From Trichodelitschia bisporula (Eukaryota > Ascomycota > Dothideomycetes > Phaeotrichales > Phaeotrichaceae), in contig ML996696.1 of assembly GCA_010356995.1 (NCBI GenBank), positions 560,364-624,363 on the forward strand: a stretch of 64,000 nt of DNA, read 5' to 3'. Shown in pieces: positions 11,201-22,506 of the stretch. Made by a program: the position numbers and the translations under genes. Positions within the stretch are counted from its first letter, which is position 1; every line of letters starts with the position of its first letter. Below the pieces are notes generated by a model. The model saw only the letters and a program-made list of their open reading frames with translations. It was not told where the DNA came from and searched no databases.

Positions 11201-11851
11201 CGCAGCCAAAACAACATCTTCGTGTTGCTTCTCGATTATACCAGGCGTCGTCGCAAATATCCTAAAGGCAACCTCGCGCTGATTACGGTCATCCGATTGG
11301 CTTGCTGTGAAGAGAGCGCCGAGGAGCTCTGGCCACTGTTCGCCTAAAGGTTGTGAGCATAAAGCCCTTCAGTTCAGGCTGAGAGGTGTACCTTCTTCTG
11401 TGTATTGACGGGCAACTTCTGCGACAGCATCGGAGATCTTATTCCGCACTTGGTTTAGGTGCTCAGTCGCCAAACACAGCAGGAGCTTCGTCCGAATGGC
11501 TTCTCGTTGTGGCGGGAGAAGGCTCATGAACAACTCCTTGGTAAGGTCGGATGTGGGGTCCTTACGGGTACGGTTGGAAATGCGGCGGAACAGGACCGCT
11601 CCAAAGGAGCGCGTCTATTCAGGGACAAAAAAGTTAGTATGAAGTGAATCTCAAGAGTTTAGGATTCATACTGCGTCATCGGCGCCTTGTATCTGCTCCA
11701 CGAGGCCCATGAGGAGAACCTCAGGTCGAGGCTGTATCCAGTCTACATTCAACTGTTCTTCGGCCTGAGTTCGCAAGACGTTGTCTGGTGCTTGAAGGCC
11801 TTGTAGCAGCTGTGCGAGAGCCGCGTGCACTTCCGGTGGCAGAACCGACAT
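8223..11851 (-). CDS. kap121: Importin beta-3 karyopherin (Kap121/Pse1, importin-5, Sal3)
   Basis: HEAT-repeat nuclear import receptor for ribosomal proteins, histones and other cargo, working with Ran-GTP. Eight exons: 11851-11672, 11614-11392, 11343-11168, 11121-10690, 10642-9955, 9913-9836, 9787-8482, 8430-8223; introns 41-57 nt; 1096 residues, the normal family length. Family landmarks: start [29 protein letters not shown]; the acidic loop near [37 protein letters not shown]; the segment [20 protein letters not shown]; and the C-terminal HTVRAFFG stop. I chose the ATG at 11851 because it matches the family start. The frame stays open upstream with another in-frame ATG near 12133, but that stretch looks like leader sequence. 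Very confident on family and structure. Confidence 0.95.
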
Positions 11852-12481
11852 AGTGAAAACAGCGTGTGAGTCGAGTTGAGGGAGGAAGGCGGGGAGGGAA
11901 TACGTAAAGGAGGAAGCGGGGAGATGCGCCTCGGCGCGGCAAGCAAGGTACGGGGTTGAAATATCAAAGAATACGGATGGGAAGCGGAGAGTCTTATCTG
12001 GGTGGTGGACGGGAGTTGCAAGATCGAGGAGGGGTGAAAGTTGAGAGTCGCGCAGCGTGTTGTTCGGAGCCGTGCGTCCGTCGTGGGGCAGCATATCAAA
12101 AATGTCCCTTGGGTCGGTTGCCAAGCCCACCATGCCACCCACTGACCCTGGCTGCTTGGCTTTGACCTTTGAGCTCGGACGGGTCCTTACGGCACGAGCT
12201 GAAGCTCTCTAAGCCCTCCTCGCACTGATTGGAACACGTAGGTAATGGTAGGCAGGAGTCACGGGTGGATCACAGCTGTGGAATGTATTCAGAATACTGA
12301 GCAAATAGCTGATATTTAATGAGTGTTATCTGTGAATGTACTTCACGATTGAAGTCCAACCCATTTTGGCTATCTGTAATATGGTTTCATCCTGGGGAAA
12401 TGGGAATTTTAGTGAAGGGATATCTTGGGGATAAATTCAGAGAGAGAACACATCGATGACGACTTGCAGCGCAACAACAAA
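11852..12481. other. Intergenic between importin beta-3 and the CBS-PB1 gene
   Basis: A 630-bp spacer between two minus-strand genes: promoter and leader of importin beta-3 plus the 3' UTR of the CBS-PB1 gene. The importin frame is open into this region as far as about 12133, which I regard as untranslated. The part 12240-12430 is A+T-richer and fits a 3' UTR. No other feature seen. Confidence 0.5.
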
Positions 12482-14645
12482 CTATCGGCTGGACCGGCTG
12501 AGTGCGAAGACTCCTACAATAACCACCGCAAGAGTGACAATGGCCCCCGGAAGAAGAAGGTCGTTGGGAACACCGGCAATGAGCTGCTCCTCCTGCGGGG
12601 TGTTAGCATGCCCCTTCCGCTTCGCTTTCGCGAAACCGTCATCTTCGCTATCTGAGTCGTCTTCGGCGCGGTGGCGCCTACGGTGAAGAGAAGACTCTGG
12701 GGGGGTCACTGGTTTTACGAGCCCAGGGTGCGGATCCAGTGTAGCCGACATCGGAGGCTTCTCAGGGTCATGAACGAAGAGATCAACCTTATCCCGATGG
12801 CTCTGGCGCGCGAGGGTGATGGCGTCAAGGAGATCGCGGTCTGTTGTGATTGAAACCGTATCCCCCTCGTTGTCCAGGTAGCTGAGCGCGAACCCAGACT
12901 TGCCCAGCTTGCCGTCATCAACATCAGGCATACCGCCGATAGCATCAGCCTCAGCACCCAGCTTCTGGTTCACTGCCGCAACCAGTTCTGCGATTCCCGC
13001 GTCCGCAATGACTTGGAGCCTATGCATGCGTCCGCTCGGCGCCTTGAACTTGAAAGGGAAAGGGGTTGACTCGATGGAGGAGTGAGTACCAGCCACAGCA
13101 GAGTGATCGGGCGTTTCAGCTCCGTTGTGCGAGGCAGAATCATTCGGAAGTACGCTATCGCCCCGGTCTTGCATGCCAGGACGGTGGAGGTCTGGCGACA
13201 TCAGCGAGCGCGAGTCCGGCGCGTGCGACTGGCGTGTGCTGCCATCGCCGGACATGACGGACTCGGTACCATCATCTAGGGACATCCAGAACTTATTCCA
13301 CGCAGGGCCCTCATTGTCTGCGGACTGCATCGAGTTGATCTAATCCCAAATTAGAATAAACTTTGCGCCTAACGCTTCACTTACCTGGTCAAGCGTGGCA
13401 TATGTGAGCTTGAGTACATCCACCATTCCAACGATCTCGCCGGCTTCGCTCATGACAGGCAAATTCAGGTAGTGGCCATCTACTCGTCATCAGATTCAAT
13501 CCATCCAGTACACTTAGATTTCACATACCATGCATCTTGCGCAGCGCAGATTGAATCGTCATGTCCATGGGCGCAAAATCGGGATGGGGAGTCATGACGC
13601 GGACAACACTGCAGGTAGCGGGGTCAAGACCAGCAGCAATGACACGCAGCACAACGTCTTTGCTGGTGAAGATACCCGTGATCTGGCCTTGATCTTGCAC
13701 GAGCAATGCTGTTGTATGGTTTTCCTTCATCAAGGTCGCCGCCTCCTTGACAGAGGTCCGCACGGATACGGTCACAGGAGGCAGCCCAGTAAGAACAGAT
13801 TCAAGGGTCGGCCCAGACATCTTGCTCCGCAGGGCCTCGACGTACTGGATAATCTGTTGTGGCTGGCTGGATCCAAGTTCAGCCTGGACACCTTCAAGTG
13901 CATCGTGCAACTTGCGAGAGGAGCTGTAAGCGCGCTCCAATTTCTCCATCGCATCATAAAAACACTTAGTGATGTCCAAGATGCCAGAAATGTCGTGATT
14001 CTCGTCCATAACTGGGAGGTGGCGAAAGCCCTTCCGAACCATGAGGTCGAGAGCGTCGGTGGCGCTCGTGTCTGTCTTTGCGCAAAGCGGGTTCTTCGTC
14101 ATGATCTCTGCGATCGTCACATCCCTTGCTTTGATGCCAGCCCCGACGACACGGAAAGCCAGATCCTTAGCTGTAAAGATGCCGGCGATGCGATCATCAT
14201 CGTCCGTGACAAGCACGCAGTCCTCGCGCTTCGCCGCCATCAACTGGGCCGCCTCCGCGACGGTGGTGTTCGGCTTGATTTGAAGCGCAGGGCTCGGCCT
14301 CAGAGCCAACACAGAGCCAGGAGGAGCCTTCCTATTCTGACGAGCGCGAGCTGTGGGGTGTTTCTTCTTGTTGAGGTCTGTCTCGATCTTACGGCGGATC
14401 GCCTGTACATATTTGCATTAGCAGGTGGTACATGCCTCCTTCATCACATAGCTTACTTCATCGCGCTTGGACTGCTTCTGTCTGCTGGCACTGACAGCAG
14501 AAGTGCCCACCTCGCTCACCGGAGTAGCCGAGGATTGGGTTCGGTGAGTTTCGTGGGAAGGGCGGGGGATATGTGAGGGAGAGCCATCGAAGGGAATCTG
14601 ACCCCGCCCTTTGGGAGTACCTCTGTAAGTGCCGGTTGCAGACAT
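12482..14645 (-). CDS. mug70: CBS-domain and PB1-domain protein with C-terminal membrane anchor (Mug70-like)
   Basis: Four exons: 14645-14457, 14402-13529, 13479-13385, 13339-12482, encoding 671 residues. After a basic, low-complexity head come two pairs of CBS motifs (about residues 75-205 and 240-385), seen as repeated blocks such as EDCVLVTDDDDRIAGIFTAK, GFRHLPVMDENHDISGILDI, TTALLVQDQGQITGIFTSKD and YLNLPVMSEAGEIVGMVDVL. A PB1 domain spans about 480-575 (from FPFKFKAPSG to DLFVHDPE). The last 25 residues form a hydrophobic tail anchor ending in RSSR. CBS pairs usually bind adenosine nucleotides and PB1 mediates protein pairing; what this protein senses is unknown. The same architecture is found in fission yeast Mug70. 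It is divergent from RPS26, sharing about 655 bp. Confidence 0.88.
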
Positions 14646-15300
14646 GGTGTAGGTGTGGAATATTCAGCAGGCGATCGAGGTGATTTGGAGTAGTTCAAGT
14701 GCACCAGCACGCAGTGGTCTCCGAGGAATTTTCGTCAATGCAGGTTGGGACGTTGGCGAAGGAACTTGTCGGGGTGCGGAATGCCACTGGTGGAGGCGCT
14801 CGTAGTGGATTTAACACCGCAATTCGCCTTTGGGCGCTGTCAAACGAGGCGGGATGGGTAGGGTTGAAGTATGAGCCGATTTCTCTGAGGGTGACAGAGT
14901 ACACAAGGTTCTCTGCGGGCGCGGCGGTGTTGCTGCGACTATTTCAAGCAGTGATTCTGTGCTTGTGTTTACCTTACGATCCGGCAGCCTCCATGCCGGT
15001 CCCGAGACCCGCCAGCTCCAAGAAAAACAGGGGGCTGACCATTGGTGGGGGTTGCTTGGCCAGGTGATAAGATAAGATTGACGCCTTCCCCAATGTGGGC
15101 TAGCGGATTCGGCGCACACTGGTGTCGATATTCCTCAGAGAGCCGCAAGCTCACACTCTCGCCACGACAACCACTCTTACTGACTCCTCGATACCAACGA
15201 AAAGCGCCAGGTAAGTATTGCACTTTGTATGATCTTGCGTAGTTTTATACTGACGATACACAGTTCACGAACTTGCGCTCAATTCCATACCACAGTCAAA
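14646..15300. promoter_or_regulatory. Divergent promoter region, CBS-PB1 gene / RPS26, with an RPS26 5'-UTR intron
   Basis: Shared 655-bp spacer. On the RPS26 side there is a likely 5'-UTR intron at 15211-15263 (GTAAGT donor, TACTGAC branch site, ACACAG acceptor) just upstream of the ATG. An ATTGG (inverted CCAAT) sits at 15041-15045 in a G-rich setting, and GATAAGATAAG lies at about 15066-15076. These are sequence matches to known fungal CCAAT-binding and GATA-factor sites; whether they act is not shown. Confidence 0.5.
15211..15263 (+). other. Probable 5'-UTR intron of RPS26
   Basis: GTAAGT donor, TACTGAC branch point and CACAG acceptor in a 53-nt interval ending 37 bp before the RPS26 start codon. 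Leader introns are frequent in fungal ribosomal-protein genes. Not proven without transcript data. Confidence 0.6.
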
Positions 15301-15834
15301 ATGGTTAAGAAGCGGGCGTCCAAGTGAGTCTAAATTCGATGTACCAGTGGCACGTTCAGTATCACTGATGAACCGAATTATAGCGGTCGCAACAAGAAGG
15401 GTCGTGGCCATGTGAAGCCGATCCGTTGCTCAAACTGCTCGCGGTGCACGCCGAAGGACAAGGCGATCAAGCGCTTCACCATCCGCAACATGGTCGAGTC
15501 CGCGGCTATCCGTGAGTGGTACTATTCCTAACCTGCGACACCTGACTGATCTTTGCCAGGTGATATCTCTGATGCCTCCGTCTTCCCCGAGTACACGGTT
15601 CCCAAGATGTACCTCAAGCTCCAGTACTGCGTGTCTTGCGCCATCCACGGCAAGATCGTTCGGTAGGCTTACTTGTGTTCCAAAGGTGACTGAATATATT
15701 TTAACGTTACCAGTGTTCGCTCCCGCGAGGGTCGTCGCAACCGTGCCCCGCCCCCGCGCGTCCGCTACAACAAGGACGGCAAGAAGATCAACCCGCAGCA
15801 GGCGGCCAAGGTCTCTGCCGGTGCCGGTGTTTAG
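15301..15834 (+). CDS. rps26: Small ribosomal subunit protein eS26 (RPS26)
   Basis: Ribosomal protein of the 40S head/platform near the mRNA exit channel. Four exons: 15301-15323, 15384-15511, 15560-15662, 15714-15834, giving 124 residues, the normal length. The protein starts [19 protein letters not shown], has the zinc-binding cysteines in CSNCSRC and CVSCAIHGK, and the segment [19 protein letters not shown] seen across ascomycetes. Intron lengths are 60, 48 and 51 nt. A 5'-UTR intron probably precedes the ATG. The neighbouring VanZ-like gene converges on it with only 280 bp between stops. Confidence 0.98.
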
Positions 15835-16114
15835 GAACATTAAGTAGTGGGATGATGAATGGGATCAAGATTTCTGCGTCTGCTTAGGCATGGAAATGGC
15901 GTTCACTTGGCTTGTAAACGACAAAGGAAGCTAGCGGATCAAATGGTCTTAAGTGTTTCATGCAGTCTAGCAGGTAGAACTTGAACGAGTTTCTGTCTGT
16001 CCCCATATACCGGTGCCGGGTGCCCATATCCATACGCCAAACGTGATACTGCTACAGATCGCCATATTGCACATGTCATTATCCCGTCATTTCCGCTCGG
16101 TCTCCAGCTTGCAA

Positions 16115-16946
16115 CTACGGCGTGCCTTTGCTCCGCCCATTCGCTTCAGCTTCCTGCGTGCCGGCTGCTTCCTCATCGTCCTCCCAGTCTTCGGCATTTT
16201 CATCCCAGTTGTCCACTTCATCCTCCAGTGATTGCGACGCATCGACGACACCGGTTTCCTGCGCGCCAACGCCCTCGCCCAGTTCGAGGTCGGCGCCCAG
16301 ATCGTCGCCAGGAACCGAAGTGTAATTTTTGGCTTTGCGCTTCCGCTCAAGCATGCGCTTGTGGTACCAGGTGGATAAAGCTACAGCGGCAAGTGAACCA
16401 GCTACATTAGCACCGATGTCGTAAAAATCAAACTCTCTGCCATTCTGTAACTTCGTCAGAGAACCCTTCGTAAATGCGGATTGGACAGTATATACCGGGA
16501 GAAGCCCCTGGACTATCTCTGAGCCCACCCCGAGGACGAAAGGGCAAACGAAGAGTGTAAGGTTCAAACTCCGGCGCCTACTTGTTTCCACGATCCAGTA
16601 GAAGCACAGCTGGGTTATATCAGTAAATGTGCACTGGTTTACCACTTGCTTTCATACCGTAAGCATAAAGAATGTCACAAAATGGAGCACCTTGTCGCTC
16701 TGCTTGTAGGTTGGTATCGAAGAAGGTGCCAGGCCCAGATACGCTGCGGCAAGCAGCAGGAGCGAGAAGGCGACTGCCGAAATGTTAGCCTCCAGATACC
16801 GTACGGGTTACGTCGGACTAAAGATTAAGTTTGTCGGAGGTGGTCGTAGCCCAGAAGCTGTGGAATGCCCGTCTCCTCCGCCAACAGAAGGTAAGAAAGC
16901 AGTTGCAAAGGTGTGCTTTACCGGTTGGGTATGTTCGGATACGCAT
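16115..16946 (-). CDS. Small VanZ-like membrane protein with acidic C-terminal tail
   Basis: Three exons: 16946-16922, 16773-16658, 16609-16115, giving 211 residues. The first exon holds only MRIRTYPT; the second gives a transmembrane segment (FSLLLLAAAYLGLAP) followed by YKQSDKVLHFVTFFMLT; the third gives FYWIVETSRRRSLN, two more membrane segments and the VanZ-like signature REFDFYDIGANVAGSL. The last 90 residues are acidic and polar, probably cytosolic. In bacteria VanZ relates to teicoplanin resistance; the fungal family has no assigned role that I know of. The first intron (148 nt) is about three times longer than its neighbours, so exon 1 is the least certain part, though its phase fits exactly. 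Divergent from SPT7. Confidence 0.8.
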
Positions 16947-17679
16947 GGTTGTCGAGCGCTACTACGGGGTAAGGCGGAAGGGAGCTTGCGCAGAGGATAA
17001 AGACAGACAACGACAAAAGGCTCAGCGCAGGTCAAGCTGCCGACATCGTTGAGGGGGTTGCCAACGATGGATGTCGGACAGATTGCGGGCTGCGGGAGAG
17101 CGTGGCGCGGTGGAGCACGGCGGAGTTGATAGAGCAGTGTGGAGAACAGTGCGGAGAGAAGCACAAGGGGAAAGAAAATGAAGCTTTGGAACCTTTCGAG
17201 GGGTATTATTGTGAGTTATGGGTGAGGCGTAGCGTAGCTCGATGACAGACTGGGTCAAGCTACAGTACTGGAACTACTGCGTAGACTGCTCTTTACAGTA
17301 CAAGGGTCCCGGCTGAGAGTTTTAGCCAAGACGCAGTTTTTGGTTCCTTAAAAGTTAGGCAGACAATAGACTAGGTGTAAGGCATCTGAGGAGAAAGGTG
17401 CCGAACACCAGGCCAACTCTTGGACGTTCCGACGACATCCCTCCCGTGTCCTGTCTCCCCCCTTCGCCACGGCCCCCCAACCTCATCGAAATTCATCACT
17501 CACAACTCCCATATCGATTCTTTTTCATCGAGAAAACCCGCAGCGACTATCAAGGGACACGTCAACTTCCATGCGACAGCATTTCTATCCGTCCCGGACC
17601 GTCCAACGGCGCACTTTTGGCAGGCGGTGTCGTCTCCTTGCGCGTTGCCAAGACTGACCTTGGGAATAAACCCGTCGCA
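16947..17679. promoter_or_regulatory. Divergent promoter region, VanZ-like gene / SPT7
   Basis: A 733-bp spacer. The SPT7 frame stays open upstream of its first ATG to about 17398, but that portion has no ATG in frame and no conserved look, so I read it as leader. No motif worth naming. Confidence 0.45.
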
Positions 17680-20600
17680 ATGAACGGCTCCAACTACAGC
17701 ACGCACTTGCTTGCGACATCGACGCGCCCACCTCCTTTCGGGCCGCATCGCCTCTCAGCCGCTTCACTCACCGGCCTGCGCTTCCGCACCCCCATCATGC
17801 TCGAACATAGCGCACCCGGATCTGTAGCTGGGAACAATGGCGGGGACTTGACAGACGCCATGACGGAAGACGATCCCTTGATCGCGACTTTCAAGACCCG
17901 CTTCTCGTTGATGGAGACGCGCATCGATGCGCTTTTCAGTGGCAAGGAAACCGACTTCGATGGGTGTGCTGCTGCAGACCCCAACGCGCCGCACCTTGAT
18001 ACCTCCGCCAACCCCGTCGCCAAGTCCACCATTCCCGCAAAGCGAACCGCCAGAGCCATCGATGAAGATGACTATGGGGATGACGATGAAGATGAAGAGG
18101 ACGAAGCACCTCCCCCTCCCCAGCAGTTCAAGACGAATGTCAATCCCGCCACGCGCAACCGCGTCTCGCCTGCCGCTCAGCGCACCCCGCACTTCCCACC
18201 CCCTTCCGACATTCCTCCGCAAGATTCCCCCGCAATGCAGGTCAAAAATGACGAGGATGCGCGCAAGCAAGCGCAAGAGGTCAAGCAGGCCGCCGAAGAG
18301 GCCGCCAAACGCGACTTTCACAGATACTTCTACACGCTGGAGAACGATCGGGTCGCGATGCTGGAGCAACAACGGTTAGACGAGTTAGACCGGCAGGTTG
18401 AGGCAGAAATGTCCGGACAGCAAGGGGGCGACGCAGCCAACGGCGTTGCACCCGGCGCGCAACAAGGTTCGCTCAGCTCGGCTAACCTGGGGGCCTCCAG
18501 TTTGATCATGAAGCACCTCCTCACGCGCATTGACCAGCAACGGAGCAAGGTGAAGGCCAACGACAACCAGCTCCGCCGTCTGATCAGCGAAGTGCGCAAG
18601 AATCGTAGCAAGTGGGCAAGTGAGGAGAAAGTTGGGCAAGAAGAGCTCTACGAAGCAGCCGAACGAGTTCTTCAGGAACTTAAAGCCATGACGGAGCATT
18701 CGGGTCCCTTTCTCAATCGTGTCAGCAAGAGAGAGGCCCCCGACTATTACAACTTTATCAAGTACCCCATGGACATCGGCACGATGATGAAGAAGCTTAA
18801 GAACTTCCAATATAAGTCCAAAAAGGAATTTGTCGGCGACCTTCACCTGATCTGGACCAATTGCCTGAAATACAACACGGACCCGCAGCACTTTCTGAGG
18901 AAGAAAGCACTTATCATGCAGAAGCATACCGACAGACTTGTGGTGCTTATTCCAGATATTGTTGTGCGAGATCGTGCTGAAGTTGAGGCTGAAGAGCGGA
19001 GGAACGCTAGTCTGGATGCAGATCTAGATGGTATCGAAGATAGCGACGAAGAGGTCCCCATCATGGCATCAAGGGGCCGAAAGGCTCCTAGCAAAGGAAA
19101 GAAGGGCAACACTGCCAACCGAAAAGCCCCCCCAACCATTCAAGAAGGAACCCCTGGGCTTGAGAGCAAGCCGCTGTTAGCGTCCTTAGGATCTTCTTCG
19201 AACTTTCGAAACAGCTCTCTGCGCGCTGAATCTGATGCTCCAATGGAAGGCAATTCAAATGGATTCGTCACTCCACCGCCCGGGACTATCACGCCAAACG
19301 GGCCGAACGGTGTCAATGGAACTGCAAATCATGCGGACCCTTCTGATGCCGATGGTGCCAGCAATCCTGGTCAAGACGTGACATCCGAGGACCCTGCTGT
19401 GGAAGATCTCGACTATCGTACCTGGAAGCAAGTCACCAAAAAGGCCAGAGCAACCGCTGCAGCGGAACGCAACCAGCTTTTTCGTGGTAACCGCATTAAC
19501 CCCGATGCCCCGGCTCTTCTGCGTTCGAGGGCAGGCATGCGTCGGTGGATGCGGCAGCAGAAGATTCTTAATGAAGAGGACCCATCTGCCGACCCTTCCT
19601 CGGCGGAGACGAGCAAAGAGACGCTTCCTGCAACGGGCGAATCCCTTGCCGAAGGTATTGAAGAGGAAGATGACACCCTGTTGCCCGATTATTACGACCC
19701 GGTTTCGGCCATCCCAGATATTGATGACCGTCTCAAATGGGAAAACGACTCGGAAGGCAACATCATCCTCCGTGCTGAAGAGTGCTTTCATATCGTGCCG
19801 AAGGAGCAGTTTGTGGCGCGTGAGAGCATTTTGACCAGAAAGATGGATGCGAATATGCGGCAGATGCAGGATACTCGCAAAATCGTCGCTAAGATCGGCA
19901 TCGTGAAGCAAATGCAGCTTCAATCACAAGTGAGGCTTGCTCCACTTTCGACTCTAGGAGCTCCTTGACTAATGATGCCTCTAGATGTACCAAAATCAGT
20001 TCCCGAAATACCAGCCACTGCCCTTGGCGGAAGCCGACGTCGAGCCGATGGTTGTTACTGACGACGGCCCATTTATGGCTCCAGTCTTGTGTCGTTCTGC
20101 CCTTCAGCGGACTGTCTGCAAGATTTTCTATCATGCCGGTTTTGAAGAATGCCAGCCAGCTGCACTCGAGGCGATCACCGACCTTGCAGGCCACTACTTC
20201 AAGAACCTTGCTCAGTCTCTTAAGGTTTATACAGAAGCTCCTAAAGTCAGGCAAGCTGGTGTGTCGACTACCAGCGGTGAGCCTGTTTTCCAACGCAGGT
20301 TTAGCTTTGAGGAAAGTGTTTTGCACACTCTCAATCAGAACGGTCATGACGTTGAGGCGCTTGAAAGTTACGTCAAGGAGGACGTTGAGCGTGTGGGCAG
20401 TAAGCTTAGTGTGATGCATGAGCGTATGAAGTCGCATCTAGCCGAGCTTCTGGTTAGTACAGTCAATCCCGTAAATCTCCTCCAAGTACTTACATTGGCA
20501 GCGTCCTGCTCTAGACCCTGCCGCTGGTTCGGACGGCGTTGGTGCATTCAATGACAACAGCGAGCAGTTCATCGGCGGAGATTTTGCGGAGGACATCGGT

Positions 20601-21200
20601 GAAGACTTCTTCGGTTTCAAGGAGCTGGGTCTCGACAAGGAATTTGGTCTGGCGTCTCTCAGCGTCCCTCTACATCTTCTCCAAAACCGTGTGTACGGCG
20701 CTCACCAGGCTCAAAACACCAGGTATGTGTGGTCCGTTAAATGTCGTGGTGACTCCCTAATAGTCAACAGTTCTGCTGCTATACCCGGTATTATCATGGA
20801 TCAGCCTGCTCCCTTCGAGCCCGTCACGGTGGAGAACATCTCTAGGGAAATTGGCATCGTTCAGGACTTCTTCCGCGCCAGGCTTGCTGCCAACGGTGAT
20901 CAACCGCTGGTTGAGGATGACGACCTACCCGCCAAACAACGCTTCCCAAGGCCACGTCTCCCCCCCACGGGCAAGATTAGTTCGCCGCGCAAGCGGCCTC
21001 TGCGAGAACAACAGCAAATGGCGAAGAAGAAGCGCAAGATGGAGGAGGGCAAAGAAGAAGCAGGCAGCGGCAATTCCAAGCCGTTTGCGAAGCCAGCCGG
21101 GAAGTTGCGACTCGAGATGCCTCCACCGCGGGAACCCGTTGCGGAACCCGAGAAGGGTGAGGACACCGTGGAGCAACTGATGAGTCCGGAAAGTATGTAG
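17680..21200 (+). CDS. spt7: SAGA complex core subunit SPT7 (bromodomain and histone-fold)
   Basis: Structural subunit of the SAGA co-activator/histone acetyltransferase complex. Four exons: 17680-19929, 19985-20452, 20502-20722, 20771-21200, encoding 1122 residues. The start is the first in-frame ATG (GTCGCAATGAACGG). A bromodomain lies around residues 325-430, with [20 protein letters not shown] and the acetyl-lysine-pocket region [11 protein letters not shown] histone-fold (Bromo_TP) part begins near residue 785 ([20 protein letters not shown]), the pairing surface for SPT20/ADA1-type partners in the family. Between them is a long acidic, disordered region and the conserved block [20 protein letters not shown]. 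The tail is basic ([17 protein letters not shown]), probably a nuclear localisation signal. Introns are 49-55 nt. Confidence 0.94.
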
Positions 21201-22506
21201 GATGTATGAGCCGCCCTCGTCCGTCCGGCACATTTCCCATGCTTTCAGTATCGATTTTCCGGTTGCTGGCTTCAGTGTTTTCGAACTGTGCCGAGTTTCT
21301 CTGCGGATTCCGTTTGTATTCGCTATGTACATAGGGGTGTTTCTTTATGCGTTTGATGCAAGCATGGCCGTCTGAACTTTGTGGCTGGATTTGAACACAA
21401 GCGGGATGTTAGTCGGGTCGTTGGGAGTGTGGCGTTTACGGCCTTCGATACCACAGGCTGCTGGGAGGATTCCATACCCAGAGGGCAGGTCAGGGCATTT
21501 GTGCATACGGCGTGGTCTTCTGTTTATATGTGGGTTGAGCAGCCGTGCGCTTCAGGAAATACTATGGCGCAATGAAACAGACGGTCAAGTCGAGTCGAGG
21601 AGCGAACTAGAGCTCATGTATTCCGTTTATCTATTGCCCGTAACGCGTGCCTTGCACTAAAACCGGATGATATGAGCATACGCGGTGGAAGGGAAAGGCA
21701 TTTTGTGTAAGCCGCTTCCTCGCTTCTCGACCGACAGGTCCGCCCCGTGGTACACCTACGACGAGCGAGAGGTATGCCTGAACTTAGAACTGGTCTTCGC
21801 GTACACCTAAGGGCCAGGACTGTGCCTAACGAGTTGCAAAAAAAAAAGGGTTGCTTCGGGCTAATGTCCTTTCCTTAAGTCCATTATATGTAACGCATTT
21901 GTTTTCCACTGCGTGGTGAGGTCAATTTAGGCTGCCGCTATGTTGCTCACGACGATCAATTCCACTCTCTCCGCCGTGACGCTTCAAATTTCCTGCATAC
22001 CCATTCCGGTATTCAGCGCGTCTTCACTCTACAGTAACATTTAGGGAATAGACTAGGAATGACATCCACAGCGCATAGCGAGCAGGGACAGATATCGAAG
22101 GTTCCATCCTTGCTTCAGGGTCAGCAAAATTGAGGGTGTTGATAGGTGTCTCGCAGGAACGGAAAGCACGGCTTCTCTTCGTCATAACGCCCCCTAGAAT
22201 ACCAAACTTCGTCGAACCTCAGCCCCGAACCTCCGATCACGGAGCTGGAATCATGGAAATGGCGTGCTAGCCATATACAATTTTTTTTGGCCCACAGTGA
22301 TGGGTCCTAGAGCGCTGAGTATATCTGTGGGATGGAGGTTGACCATGTTAACATTTCCTACTCATCCTCCACACCTTCTGACCTGCCTCAACACCTCGTC
22401 TTGGGATGCCTTTCGAGTTCCCTTGACCCACATATATTACCACAGTACATTCTCTCCCCAAGAATCAGGTGCTTATTTTTGGCTTGGTTAACCTACCCCC
22501 GGATCC
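21201..22506. other. Intergenic, SPT7 3' side to amino-acid permease promoter
   Basis: A 1.3-kb spacer between same-strand genes. It contains a run of ten A residues near 21838-21847 and short T-runs near 22281. No reading frame with a conserved look, no tRNA, no repeat. The last few hundred bases are pyrimidine-rich (22350-22470) and presumably the permease promoter and leader. Confidence 0.5.

Noticed and set aside
11852-12133. N-terminal extension of importin beta-3
   Set aside because: In frame with an upstream ATG, but the known family start matches the ATG at 11851 and the upstream part has leader-like composition.
13530-14576. 348-codon plus-strand frame
   Set aside because: Antisense to the CBS-PB1 gene, which has clear domains and splice joins.
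17398-17679. Upstream extension of SPT7
   Set aside because: Open frame but no ATG before 17680.
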